This document shows, one piece after another, positions 1-10,295 of a stretch of 64,000 nucleotides of DNA (position 1 is the first letter of the stretch; each line of letters opens with the position of its first letter). Below the pieces are notes generated by a model. That model saw only the letters and a program-made list of their open reading frames with translations, did not search any database and was not told the DNA's origin. The stretch covers positions 98,209-162,208 of the forward strand of contig CAJOFE010000006.1 in assembly GCA_905233825.1 (NCBI GenBank), written 5' to 3'. The position numbers and the translations under genes were made by a program. This stretch comes from an uncultured Prevotella sp. GTDB lineage: Bacteria; Bacteroidota; Bacteroidia; Bacteroidales; Bacteroidaceae.

Positions 1-1296
1 GGTATCGACAAGCCTGACGTGCGCTTCGTCATCCATTACGATATTCCCAAGTCGCTGGAAGGCTATTACCAAGAGACAGGACGTGCCGGACGTGACGGCG
101 GCGAGGGCCTCTGCATCGCCTTCTACAGCTACAAGGACTTGCAGAAGCTCGATAAGTTCATGGAGGGTAAGCCTGTGGCCGAGCAGGATATTGGCCGCCA
201 ACTGCTGCAAGAAACGGCAGCCTATGCCGAGACCTCGGTGTGTCGCCGCAAGATGTTGCTCCACTATTTTGGCGAGGAGTACAAGTCCGACAATTGTCAC
301 AACTGCGACAACTGCCTCCATCCTGGCACGAAGATCGAGGCCAGCCGTCAGCTGGTCATCGTTCTGAAGTCCGTCCTTGCCATCAAGGAGAATTTCCGTG
401 CTGACTATGTCATCGATTTCATTACTGGCCGCGACACTGACGAGATACAGGCCCACCGTCACGACGACCTCGAGGAGTTCGGCATGGGCGAGGACGAGGA
501 TGCCAAGATATGGAACCCCGTCATTCGTCAGGCACTCATCATGGGCTATTTGAAGAAAGAAGTCGAGAACTACGGACTGCTCAAAGTCACCTCTGCCGGA
601 AAGAAATTCATCAAGAACCCCAAGTCGTTCATGGTCGTGCAAGACCATGAGTTCAGCGACGACGATGATATGGCAACCGGCGAGGGTGGTACCAGTGCCC
701 TCGATCCCACACTGTCGGCCATGCTCCACGACCTGCGCAAGAAATGGTCGCGCAAACTGGAGCGTCCGCCCTACGTCATATTCCAGGATGTATCGCTCGA
801 GCAGATGGCAACCTACTATCCTGTGAATCTCGAAGAGTTGAAGAACATCCAGGGCGTGGGCGACGGTAAGACGCGCCAGCCCTATGCCAAGGAGTTCGTG
901 GATCTTATAAGACGCTACTGCGACGAGAACGAGATTGAGCGGCAGGCCGACCTGCGCGTGCGTACCAAGGCCAAGGACTCCATGCGCAAGCTGAAGATCC
1001 TGCAGAATATCGACCGCAGCATCGCCCTCGACGACATCGCCAACGCCCTTGGCATCGACTTCGAGGAGATGCTCGACGAGCTGGAAGGCATCGTCCTCTA
1101 CAGCGGCAACAAGATCAACATCGACTATTTCCTTAACGAAATCATGGATCCCGACGATATTGCCGACATCTGCGATTTCTTTGCCGAGCAAGAGAAAGAC
1201 GACCTCGAGGCCGCCTACCGTGAGTTCGGCTCCGATTTCTCCGAAGACGAGATACGCCTCGTGCGCATCAAGTTCATCAGCGATATGGCTAATTAA
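1..1296 (+). CDS. recQ: ATP-dependent DNA helicase RecQ, C-terminal part (5' truncated by window edge)
   Basis: The reading frame is already open at base 1, so the start and helicase motifs I-IV lie outside the window; 431 codons are visible. The first residues carry the end of the helicase core (YYQETGRAGRDG, motif VI with its arginine finger). Next comes the RecQ zinc-binding region, with cysteines in CRRKMLLHYFGE and CHNCDNC (about residues 80-101). A winged-helix RQC region and an HRDC-like domain follow, the latter around PPYVIFQDVSLEQMA to about residue 300. The tail after HRDC is an HTH-like extension rich in acidic residues. RecQ unwinds 3'-tailed DNA in recombination repair. Family identity is firm; only the missing N-terminus limits it. 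AT-rich and palindromic repeats follow the stop directly. Confidence 0.95.
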   Translation, partial: GIDKPDVRFVIHYDIPKSLEGYYQETGRAGRDGGEGLCIAFYSYKDLQKLDKFMEGKPVAEQDIGRQLLQETAAYAETSVCRRKMLLHYFGEEYKSDNCHNCDNCLHPGTKIEASRQLVIVLKSVLAIKENFRADYVIDFITGRDTDEIQAHRHDDLEEFGMGEDEDAKIWNPVIRQALIMGYLKKEVENYGLLKVTSAGKKFIKNPKSFMVVQDHEFSDDDDMATGEGGTSALDPTLSAMLHDLRKKWSRKLERPPYVIFQDVSLEQMATYYPVNLEELKNIQGVGDGKTRQPYAKEFVDLIRRYCDENEIERQADLRVRTKAKDSMRKLKILQNIDRSIALDDIANALGIDFEEMLDELEGIVLYSGNKINIDYFLNEIMDPDDIADICDFFAEQEKDDLEAAYREFGSDFSEDEIRLVRIKFISDMAN

Positions 1297-1298
1297 GA

Positions 1299-1322
1299 TT
1301 GAAAATTGAGAATTGAAAATTG
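1299..1322. repeat. A/T-rich direct repeat (ATTGAGAATTGAAAATTGA type)
   Basis: Just after the recQ stop, units of about 9 bp resembling GAAAATTGA/GAATTGA are repeated three times. The same style of repeat occurs before asnS (21357-21383) and inside the DUF5107 gene (45231-45313). Function unknown. Confidence 0.6.
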
Positions 1323-1324
1323 AA

Positions 1325-1366
1325 CCCCGCCCCCAACCCCTCCCCTTTAAAGGGGAAGGGAGAGGT
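1325..1366. repeat. G/C-rich palindromic intergenic repeat
   Basis: A C-rich stretch leads into the perfect palindrome CCCCTTTAAAGGGG (1342-1355) and then a G-rich stretch. There is no T-run, so it is a poor intrinsic terminator. Related CCCCTCTC...GAGAGGGG palindromes occur inside coding sequence at 44817-44835 and 45031-45052, and between genes at 61033-61097. Confidence 0.6.
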
Positions 1367-1372
1367 AGTAAA

Positions 1373-1984
1373 ATGAACATTATGAAGAAAATACTGTTAA
1401 TGGTAGTAGCCGCCATGATGGCTACAACAAGCGTGAACGCCCAGAACGGGTACGATACGAAGCAGGAAGTAGCAGTAAGCTTAGGCGGCCTGTCTAATTC
1501 CGACATTATCAATGCCTTCGAGACCATCGGAGGCGCCATGGTGGGAGTCACCACCGACAACGAATCGTTCTTCGGCCCCGTCTCCGTAGAGTATTTCTAC
1601 CACCTGAATCCCTGGCTCGGCGTGGGCGGCATCATCGCCTACGGACAGATGAGCCAGGATCTTTTCCTGGCGGGCAAGAAAAACGGCAAGGATGGCGAGA
1701 TCAAGAACCACTACACCACGCTCATGCCCGCCGTGAAGTTCGACTGGCTGCGTAAGTCGCATTTCGGTGTCTATTCAAAGCTTGCCATCGGTGCCACCCT
1801 ACGCAATGAGAAGATCGACTACGACAGTGCCAATTATGATGACCACGACGACACGTCCCTGCATGTGAACTGGCAGCTGTCGCTGCTTGGTCTCGAGGCT
1901 GGCAGCCGGCAGTTGCGCGGCTTCTTAGAGCTGGGTACCGGCGAACAGGGCATCGCCCTCATCGGCCTGCGCTATAAGTTCTGA
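1373..1984 (+). CDS. secreted outer-membrane beta-barrel-type protein, unknown function
   Basis: A 203-residue protein. The frame is open further upstream, but the ATG at 1373 gives a clean signal peptide (MNIMKKILLMVVAAMMATTSVNAQ), while the upstream extension is just translated repeat DNA. The mature part alternates hydrophobic and polar residues with many Gly and Tyr/Phe. It has features of a small 8-stranded barrel: NPWLGVGGIIAYGQ, HFGVYSKLAIGATL, and a terminal GIALIGLRYKF ending in aromatic-Lys-Phe as outer-membrane barrels often do. No enzymatic motif is visible. It stands alone between recQ and a terminator. The barrel assignment is inferred from pattern, not from a recognised family. 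Confidence 0.7.
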   Translation: MNIMKKILLMVVAAMMATTSVNAQNGYDTKQEVAVSLGGLSNSDIINAFETIGGAMVGVTTDNESFFGPVSVEYFYHLNPWLGVGGIIAYGQMSQDLFLAGKKNGKDGEIKNHYTTLMPAVKFDWLRKSHFGVYSKLAIGATLRNEKIDYDSANYDDHDDTSLHVNWQLSLLGLEAGSRQLRGFLELGTGEQGIALIGLRYKF

Positions 1985-2012
1985 TAGTAGTAGTTGCGAA
2001 GAAGAAACAAAG

Positions 2013-2044
2013 GCCCGCATCCTTAATTGGTGGCGGGCTTTTTT
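2013..2044 (+). terminator. intrinsic terminator
   Basis: GCCCGC (2013-2018) pairs with GCGGGC (2033-2038), followed by a run of six T. It ends the transcript of the small barrel protein and isolates guaB. Confidence 0.85.
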
Positions 2045-2100
2045 GAATCGTCAGCAGCACATGATAGGTGAAAAGACAGGAAGGAAGCGTTAAAAAATAA

Positions 2101-3669
<1,569 letters not shown>

Positions 3670-3693
3670 GGAAGAATGATAAGTGAGACTGAG

Positions 3694-5124
3694 ATGAAAG
3701 CAAAGTATTTGTTGTTAATTGTTTTTTCATTATTCTTTAGCCGCGTATCGGCGCAAAGCGATCCTGTTATTATGACCGTGAATGGTCAGCCTGTGCTGCG
3801 TTCAGAGTTTGAGTATTCCTACAATAAGAACAACTCGGAGGGAGTGATTGACAAGAAGACGGTGGAGGAGTATGTTGATTTGTTCATCAACTACAAGCTG
3901 AAGGTGGCTGCCGCCATAGATGCCCGTTACGACACGCTCACCTCGTTTAAGAAGGAATTTGCGCAGTATCGCGACCAGCAGGTGCTGCCCATGCTGGTCA
4001 CTGATGCCGACATGGAGGCCGAGGCTCGTCATATTTACGATGAGACGGTGGAGCGCATTGGCCCCGACGGACTGATCAAGACAGCACATATCCTGTTGCG
4101 TGCCGACCAGCAGGCGCCTCAGGCCGAGTGGGATGCTGTGAAGGTGCGTATCGACTCCGTCTATCGGGCGCTGAAGGCCGGTGCAGACTTTGCCGAACTG
4201 GCGAAGAAGGTGTCGCAGGATCCCGGGTCGGCACAGCAGGGCGGTGAGTTGCCCTTCGTGCAGCACGGTCAGCTGGTGAAGGAGTATGAGGATGCTGCCT
4301 TTGCCTTGCAGCCCGGCGAGATGTCGGAGGTGGTGAAGACGGCTTACGGCTATCATATCATCCTGATGAAAGAGCGCAAGCAGCTGGAGCCCTTCGAGTT
4401 TCATCATGATGCCATCCTGAAGTTCATGGAACAGCGTAACATGCGCGACCAGATCGGGCAACAGAAAATAGAGAAGATGGTGGAGGAGAGCAAGGGACAG
4501 CTTACCATGACATCGCTGATGGAGCAGAAAGCCAACGAGCTGGCCCAGAGCGACACGGACCTGCGCTATCTCATTCAGGAATACCACGACGGTCTGCTGC
4601 TTTATGAGATCAGCAATAACTTGGTGTGGGACAAGGCTGCCAAGGACGAGGCAGGGCTGGCCATGTATTTCAAGAAGCATAAGAAGAACTACCAGTGGGA
4701 CCAGCCGCGCTTCAAGGGCATTGCCTATCATGTGAAGGATCAGGCCCATGTGAGGGCGGTGCGCGACTGCGTGAAGAAGTTGCCGTTCGACCAGTGGGCT
4801 GAGGCACTGCGCACAACGTTCAATAGCGACTCCGTGATACGTATCCGTGTGGAGAAGGGTATCTTCAAGCAGGGTGACAATGCGCTGATTGACAGTGCGG
4901 TGTTCAAGAAGGATACGGTGGTGACGCATCTGAAGGACTATCCCATCGACGCCCATTTTGGCAAGTTGCTGAAGAAAGGACCTGAGGACTATACCGATGT
5001 GCGCGGGCTGGTCGTGGCCGACTATCAGGAGATGCTGGAGAAGGAGTGGGTAGCTGACTTGCGCCGCAAGTATTCCTTCCAGATAAACGAGGATGTACTA
5101 AAGACAGTAAATCATCACGAATGA
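3694..5124 (+). CDS. periplasmic PpiC/parvulin-type peptidyl-prolyl isomerase
   Basis: A 476-residue exported protein. The signal peptide is MKAKYLLLIVFSLFFSRVSAQ if translation starts at 3694. An ATG at 3676, right after an AAGGAAGA sequence, is an alternative adding six residues. A single clear parvulin domain lies near residues 130-230 (HILLRADQ, then GGELPFVQHGQLVKEYEDAA and GYHIILM). N- and C-terminal helical regions resemble SurA-type chaperone segments. It probably helps fold outer-membrane proteins in the periplasm. Its last codons overlap the next gene by ATGA, so the two are likely translationally coupled. Confidence 0.88.
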   Translation: MKAKYLLLIVFSLFFSRVSAQSDPVIMTVNGQPVLRSEFEYSYNKNNSEGVIDKKTVEEYVDLFINYKLKVAAAIDARYDTLTSFKKEFAQYRDQQVLPMLVTDADMEAEARHIYDETVERIGPDGLIKTAHILLRADQQAPQAEWDAVKVRIDSVYRALKAGADFAELAKKVSQDPGSAQQGGELPFVQHGQLVKEYEDAAFALQPGEMSEVVKTAYGYHIILMKERKQLEPFEFHHDAILKFMEQRNMRDQIGQQKIEKMVEESKGQLTMTSLMEQKANELAQSDTDLRYLIQEYHDGLLLYEISNNLVWDKAAKDEAGLAMYFKKHKKNYQWDQPRFKGIAYHVKDQAHVRAVRDCVKKLPFDQWAEALRTTFNSDSVIRIRVEKGIFKQGDNALIDSAVFKKDTVVTHLKDYPIDAHFGKLLKKGPEDYTDVRGLVVADYQEMLEKEWVADLRRKYSFQINEDVLKTVNHHE

Positions 5125-6533
5125 AAAGGATCATCATTTCTCTTTTTTTGCTCGTAGCCTTGCTGCCTCTGCATGCCGATGATAAGGACTCATTAGCCAA
5201 TATCGTGGATGAGGTGGTATGGGTCGTGGGCGACGAAGCCATTCTGAAGAGCGATATTGAGGTGGAACGTATTCGGGCCTCGATGGAAGGCGTGCGCTGG
5301 GGCGGTGATCCTGATTGTATAGTACCTGAGCAGATAGCCGTACAGAAGCTGTTTCTTCATCAGGCAGTCATCGATAGTGTCGATAAAGATGTCACGGAGA
5401 ACGATATTGCCGCCAGGATAGAGGACAACATCGAATATATGGTGGAGCAGATAGGCTCGCGGGAGAAACTGGAGGAATATCGCAAGCAGAGCCTCAGTGA
5501 GATCCGTCAGTCGATGCACGACGAGTTTCGCAATCAGCTGCTCATACAGCGTATGAAGCAGAAGCTGGTGGAGGACATCACCGTGACGCCGGCAGAGGTG
5601 CGCCGTTATTTCAAGGATATGCCGGAGGACAGCATACCCTTTGTTCCCACGGTCGTGGAGGTGCAGATACTGACGCAGACGCCGAGGATAACACCGGAAG
5701 AGATCAACCGTGTGAAGGACGAGCTGCGCGAATATACAGAACGTATCAATAAAGGCGAGACCTCGTTCTCGACATTGGCACGTCTGTATTCCGAAGACCC
5801 GGGCTCACGTCGTAATGGTGGTGAGATGGACTATGTGGGGCGTGGCATTCTGGATCCCGCTTTTGCTGCTGTGGCTTTTAACCTGACAGACCCCACGAAG
5901 GTGTCGAAGATTGTGGAGTCGCAGTTTGGTTACCATATCATCCAGCTCATCGACAAGCGTGGCGATAAGGTGAAGGTGCGTCATATCTTGCGCAAGCCGG
6001 TTGTGGGCGACTCGGCCATCACGGCTTCGCTGGCACGTTTGGACACGATTGCTGCCGATATCCGTGCCGGTCTGCCGCCGTTGCCGTTGCGCTCGCAGTT
6101 TGAGGGGAAATATACTTTCGAGGATGCGGTGGCGCTGTTTTCTGACGATAAAGATACACGCAGCAACTATGGCCTGATGGCGAACAAGGGAGAGGACGGA
6201 CAGCTGAAATCGTCGCGCTTTGAGATGCAGGAACTGCCTCCTGAGGTGGCCCGCGTCGTTGATACGCTGCAGGTGGGACAGATGTCGGCTCCCTTCACCA
6301 TGATCAATTCGACGGGAAAAACAGTCTGTGTCGTGGCGAAGCTGAAGAACAGGATACCAGGACATAAGGCAGACATTACCGAGGACTTCCAGGTGATGAA
6401 GGAGTTGGTACTTAACAAACGGCGTATGGACTTCTTGCATGATTGGGTCGTGAAGAAAATTAAGAGTACATACGTCAGACTGAATGAGCAATATCGCGAT
6501 TGCAAGTTTGAGTATGAAGGATGGATCAGATGA
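5121..6533 (+). CDS. SurA-like periplasmic chaperone / peptidyl-prolyl isomerase
   Basis: A 470-residue protein with signal peptide MKRIIISLFLLVALLPLHA. It then has a SurA-type N-domain beginning DEVVWVVGDEAILKSDIE (residues about 30-170). A parvulin domain spans roughly 175-285 (YSEDPGSRRNGGEMDYVGRG, FGYHIIQLIDKR). A second, more divergent parvulin-like repeat starts at VKVRHILRKP. Role: chaperoning unfolded beta-barrel proteins to the Bam machinery. It overlaps the preceding isomerase by 4 bp and the next gene by 4 bp (ATGA). The symbol surA is not given because this run has two parvulins and orthology cannot be decided here. Confidence 0.9.
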   Translation: MKRIIISLFLLVALLPLHADDKDSLANIVDEVVWVVGDEAILKSDIEVERIRASMEGVRWGGDPDCIVPEQIAVQKLFLHQAVIDSVDKDVTENDIAARIEDNIEYMVEQIGSREKLEEYRKQSLSEIRQSMHDEFRNQLLIQRMKQKLVEDITVTPAEVRRYFKDMPEDSIPFVPTVVEVQILTQTPRITPEEINRVKDELREYTERINKGETSFSTLARLYSEDPGSRRNGGEMDYVGRGILDPAFAAVAFNLTDPTKVSKIVESQFGYHIIQLIDKRGDKVKVRHILRKPVVGDSAITASLARLDTIAADIRAGLPPLPLRSQFEGKYTFEDAVALFSDDKDTRSNYGLMANKGEDGQLKSSRFEMQELPPEVARVVDTLQVGQMSAPFTMINSTGKTVCVVAKLKNRIPGHKADITEDFQVMKELVLNKRRMDFLHDWVVKKIKSTYVRLNEQYRDCKFEYEGWIR

Positions 6534-8119
6534 AGTTGTTCTTCTGTGTGCTAAGCATGTCTGTGTGTGCAGCGGTTTTGCCACAAAGGCAGACAGCTCC
6601 TCCTCGTAACGATCCCAAGCGTGTTTATCTGATTCATGCTGACGAGTTGCGTTATGACCGTTGGCAGAATAATGATGCACAGGTGCTCACGGGATCGGTG
6701 CAGTTTGAGCATGATGGGGCGCGGCTTTATTGCGATAGTGCGAATTTCTTTGAATCCAGCAATTCGTTCGAGGCGTGGGGACATGTGCGTATGGTGCAGG
6801 GCGACACACTTTCGCTGACCAGTGACCGGGGCTATTATGACGGTAATCAGCAGATGATGGAGGCACACGACCATGTGGTGCTGCGTCATCGTACTACTAC
6901 ACTCTATACCGATGAGCTGTATTACGATCGTATCTGGAGTCAGGGGTACTTTCAGAACGGGGGACGCCTTATAGATAACGGTACGGTGCTTACCAGCGAC
7001 TGGGGAGAGTATCATACTGATTCGAAGATGGCCATCTTCTACTATGATGTGAAAATGGTCGATAAGCAGTTTCAGCTGACCACGGACTCGCTCTATTATG
7101 ACACACAGGTGAAGAAAGCACATATCGTTGGCCCTTCTGACATTCTCTCTGGTAAAAGTCATATCTATTCGGAGTTAGGCTATTATAACACCGTCACGGA
7201 AGAGGCTGAGTTGCTGAACCGTTCGACGCTGGACAATCAGGGACGCAAGCTGGTGGGTGACAGTCTGTGGCACAACGGTAAGACGGGTGTCAGTGAGGCT
7301 TATGTCAATGTGATCTTTACTGATAGCGTGAACAAGAGTATCTTGCAATGTGATTATGGTCATTATGAAGATAGCATAGGATATGCCGTGTGCACGGATA
7401 ATGCCATGGCTATCGACTATTCGCAGCGTGATTCTCTTTTCGTACATGGCGACACCATCAAAGTGTTTACTTACAATATTGATACTGATTCTGTCTATCG
7501 TGTCATGCATGCATATAATAAGGTACGCGCGTACCGTATTGATATACAGGCGGTATGCGACTCGCTGGTGTATTCGTCGCTCGATTCGTGCATGACGATG
7601 TATCATGACCCGATTACCTGGAATATGAACCAGCAGCTGGTAGGCGACGAAATACAAGTGTTTATGAAAGACTCGGTCATTGACCATGCCCATGTGATAG
7701 ATAATGCGTTCTCTATTGAGCAGTTGCATGAGGATAAATGTTATAATCAGGTATCGTCGAAGGAGATGTTTGCCTTCTTCACTGATGGACATGTTCACGA
7801 GGCACAGGCGAAGGACAATGTCATCACGGTCTATTATCCAGAGGAGAAAAGCGACAGTAGTTATGTTGGGATGGTCTATCTGGAGACCAGTGAGCTCCGC
7901 ATGTTCATGGATAGTATAGGGAAGCTGAGTCGTATTTGGGCACCGAAGTCCGACGGCACGATGTATCCTATGTCACAGATACCGCCAGAGAAACGCTATC
8001 TGGAGGGTTTTGCTTGGTATGACTATGTGCGTCCCCTCTCCAAAGAGGATATCTTCATCTGGAGGGGAAAAGAAAGGGAAGGAGTAAAAGATGCAGAAGC
8101 CCCGTCCGTTCAACCATAA
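6530..8119 (+). CDS. OstA/LptA-like protein (LPS transport family)
   Basis: A 529-residue protein starting at the ATG of an ATGA overlap with the SurA-like gene (6530). An in-frame ATG at 6521 would add only three residues. After a short signal sequence (MKLFFCVLSMSVCAAVLPQ) there are repeated OstA-like strands (HADELRYDRWQNNDAQVLTG, GARLYCDSANFFESSNSFEA, TDELYYDRIWSQGYF). These are typical of the beta-jellyroll of LptA/LptD N-domains, which ferry lipopolysaccharide across the periplasm. The C-terminal 20 residues are low complexity. They are encoded by CCCCTCTCC...GGAGGGG sequence resembling the G/C-rich repeat family of this window. It overlaps the next small gene by 29 bp. Confidence 0.82.
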   Translation: MKLFFCVLSMSVCAAVLPQRQTAPPRNDPKRVYLIHADELRYDRWQNNDAQVLTGSVQFEHDGARLYCDSANFFESSNSFEAWGHVRMVQGDTLSLTSDRGYYDGNQQMMEAHDHVVLRHRTTTLYTDELYYDRIWSQGYFQNGGRLIDNGTVLTSDWGEYHTDSKMAIFYYDVKMVDKQFQLTTDSLYYDTQVKKAHIVGPSDILSGKSHIYSELGYYNTVTEEAELLNRSTLDNQGRKLVGDSLWHNGKTGVSEAYVNVIFTDSVNKSILQCDYGHYEDSIGYAVCTDNAMAIDYSQRDSLFVHGDTIKVFTYNIDTDSVYRVMHAYNKVRAYRIDIQAVCDSLVYSSLDSCMTMYHDPITWNMNQQLVGDEIQVFMKDSVIDHAHVIDNAFSIEQLHEDKCYNQVSSKEMFAFFTDGHVHEAQAKDNVITVYYPEEKSDSSYVGMVYLETSELRMFMDSIGKLSRIWAPKSDGTMYPMSQIPPEKRYLEGFAWYDYVRPLSKEDIFIWRGKEREGVKDAEAPSVQP

Positions 8120-8330
8120 GCTCATCTATATCGACGAGCGGCAGGAGCGTATCCGCCAGGCAGAACGGCGCATGAACGGTACTGCTGCTGATGGTGTGGC
8201 AGCCAACCGCCTTTCTTTCAGCAGGAATCAGCTGCAAAAGGGTAGTGTGCCTCGCCTCAGTATTCCCATGTTGCTCTCGCTGCTCCTTATCTTCCTTGCT
8301 ACTGCTCTTCTCGTTGCTTTTACGATATAA
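8091..8330 (+). CDS. small single-pass membrane protein, unknown function
   Basis: 79 residues. The N-terminal half is basic and hydrophilic (KLIYIDERQERIRQAERRMN), followed by one strongly hydrophobic segment near the C-terminus (MLLSLLLIFLATALLVAFTI, about residues 60-79). It starts inside the end of the OstA-like gene and ends 12 bp before mutL, so it belongs to the same transcript. I do not recognise a family. A tail-anchored inner-membrane protein linked to envelope assembly is a guess from context only. Confidence 0.7.
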   Translation: MQKPRPFNHKLIYIDERQERIRQAERRMNGTAADGVAANRLSFSRNQLQKGSVPRLSIPMLLSLLLIFLATALLVAFTI

Positions 8331-8342
8331 TGTATTATTACT

Positions 8343-10136
8343 ATGTCAGACATTATTCAACTTCTTCCCGATTCCGTTGCCAACCAGATAGCCGCTGGTG
8401 AAGTCATTCAGCGACCTGCGTCGGTGATTAAGGAACTGGTGGAGAATGCTGTCGATGCTGGAGCACGTAACATTCGTGTCATGGTGACTGATGCTGGACG
8501 CACCTCTATCCAGGTCATTGATGATGGTTGCGGTATGTCTGAAACAGATGCCCGTTTGGCTTTTGAACGACATGCTACATCGAAGATACGTCAGGCTGAC
8601 GACCTCTTCGCATTACATACTATGGGCTTTCGCGGTGAGGCCCTTCCCTCGATTGCCGCCGTGTCACAGGTGGAACTTGTCACTCGTATGGAGGGGGAAG
8701 AAATAGGTACAAAACTGATGTTGCAGGGATCTCGTGTTGTAGGGCAGGAGCCTGTTGCTTGTCCGGTGGGCAGTAATTTCCGGGTTGATAACCTTTTCTT
8801 TAATGTTCCTGCTCGTAGGAAGTTCTTGAAGTCCAATGCCACGGAACTGAACAATATCCTGGTGGCCTTTGAGCGGATTGTCTTGGTCTATCCAGACATT
8901 CATTTCACACTCTATAGTAATCAGCAGGAACTGCTGAATCTCCGGGCTGGCTCTTTGCGGCAGCGTATCGTTGATGTCTTTGGGAAGAAAGCAGGTCAGG
9001 AACTGTTGCCCATAGATGTAGATACAGTCCTCTGCCGTATCTCTGGGTTTGTGGCCAAGCCCGAGGCTGCCCGTAAGAAGGGAGGGCATGATTACTTCTT
9101 CGTGAATGGCCGATATATGCGGCATCCCTATTTCCATCGTGCCGTGGTAGGAGCCTACGAACGGTTGGTGCCAGAAGGTATGCAGCCTCCTTATTTCATC
9201 TATTTCGACGTTAGTCCTGCTGAAATAGATGTCAATATCCATCCTACTAAAACAGAAATTAAGTTTGAGAATGAGCAGGGAATCTTTCAGGTACTTTCTG
9301 CTGCCGTGAAAGATGCGCTCGGGCGTTTCTGTGATATTCCTACCATTGATTTTAACACAGAAGGGCGCCCCGATATTCCGGTGTTTGATCCTCAGCGGGA
9401 TGCCATACGTACTCCAAAAGTACAATATAATCCGGCTTATAATCCATTTGAGAAGAATTCTACTCTTCCTCTTTCGTCAGGTGGTTCTTCTATTCCGTCT
9501 TCTCCTGTTATGCCCGACAGGGAACTGGGACTCTTTGGTGATGAGACTCCTTCAACACTGCCTACCTCGGAAATGTCGCCCATTCATTATCAATATAAAG
9601 GACGCTATATCATGACTGCCGTGAAGTCGGGGCTGATGATTATTGACCAGCATCGTGCCGATGTGCGTATCTGCTACGAGCGTAATATGGAACGGCTTGC
9701 CCAGCGGCAGGGTAGCACGCAGCGGCTCCTTTTTCCTGAGATGATACAGTTCTCTCCGTCGGAGACTGTCCTGATGGAGCGTTTCCTTCCCGACCTCTGT
9801 TCCATGGGATTCGATATCAGTAATCTTGGTGGCGGAAGTTATGGCATAGCAGGAATACCAGTGGGCATAGATGCTGTTGATCCGTTGTCGCTCTTACGCA
9901 ATATGGTAACGGATGGTGGAGAGAAGAGTATCGGAAATGAGGGAGAACTGCATACTTCATTAGCGCTTAGCATGGCCCGTAACACTGCTATTGCCTATGG
10001 GCAAGTGCTTACGAATGAGGAGATGGAGCGGGTGGTGAATGAGTTGTTTGCCTGCTCTAATGCCAACTATACGCCTGATGGGCGTCCTATCCTCTCTATC
10101 TTGCCGCAACAGGATATTGAACGTTTTTTCGTGTAA
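8343..10136 (+). CDS. mutL: DNA mismatch repair protein MutL
   Basis: 597 residues. The N-terminal GHKL ATPase is complete: [20 protein letters not shown] with its catalytic Glu, DDGCGM, and [15 protein letters not shown]. The transducer domain follows, with [15 protein letters not shown] and [13 protein letters not shown]. After a Ser/Pro-rich linker (about 360-410), the C-terminal dimerisation domain carries [15 protein letters not shown]. This is a degenerate form of the DQHA(X)2E(X)4E endonuclease motif. MutL couples MutS mismatch recognition to strand incision. The gene closes the guaB-led run. Confidence 0.96.
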   Translation: MSDIIQLLPDSVANQIAAGEVIQRPASVIKELVENAVDAGARNIRVMVTDAGRTSIQVIDDGCGMSETDARLAFERHATSKIRQADDLFALHTMGFRGEALPSIAAVSQVELVTRMEGEEIGTKLMLQGSRVVGQEPVACPVGSNFRVDNLFFNVPARRKFLKSNATELNNILVAFERIVLVYPDIHFTLYSNQQELLNLRAGSLRQRIVDVFGKKAGQELLPIDVDTVLCRISGFVAKPEAARKKGGHDYFFVNGRYMRHPYFHRAVVGAYERLVPEGMQPPYFIYFDVSPAEIDVNIHPTKTEIKFENEQGIFQVLSAAVKDALGRFCDIPTIDFNTEGRPDIPVFDPQRDAIRTPKVQYNPAYNPFEKNSTLPLSSGGSSIPSSPVMPDRELGLFGDETPSTLPTSEMSPIHYQYKGRYIMTAVKSGLMIIDQHRADVRICYERNMERLAQRQGSTQRLLFPEMIQFSPSETVLMERFLPDLCSMGFDISNLGGGSYGIAGIPVGIDAVDPLSLLRNMVTDGGEKSIGNEGELHTSLALSMARNTAIAYGQVLTNEEMERVVNELFACSNANYTPDGRPILSILPQQDIERFFV

Positions 10137-10213
10137 TTTCCCCTCTTTGATGCGTCATTTTGATAAAGAAAACAGAAATATTCACCTTTTTTGAAAGAAA
10201 AATTGACTTTTTC

Positions 10214-10244
10214 TTGCTTGATTGTGAAAAAATTCTTAACTTTG
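10214..10244 (+). promoter_or_regulatory. promoter of the first surface island
   Basis: TTG (10214-10216), 20 bp, TAACTTTG (10237-10244) fits the Bacteroidetes -33/-7 pattern. The predicted leader is about 45 nt, ending in an A/T-rich stretch before the lipoprotein ATG. Confidence 0.7.
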
Positions 10245-10295
10245 CCACGATTTTGCACATATAGTAAGTATTAATAATATAAATTTTTAATGTTC

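Noticed and set aside
1325..1366. Intrinsic terminator of recQ
   Set aside because: The palindrome CCCCTTTAAAGGGG lacks a T-run and belongs to a repeat family also found inside genes.
3802..4956. 384-codon minus-strand ORF within the first parvulin gene
   Set aside because: His/Leu-rich shadow product with no family motif; the plus-strand frame has clear parvulin motifs.
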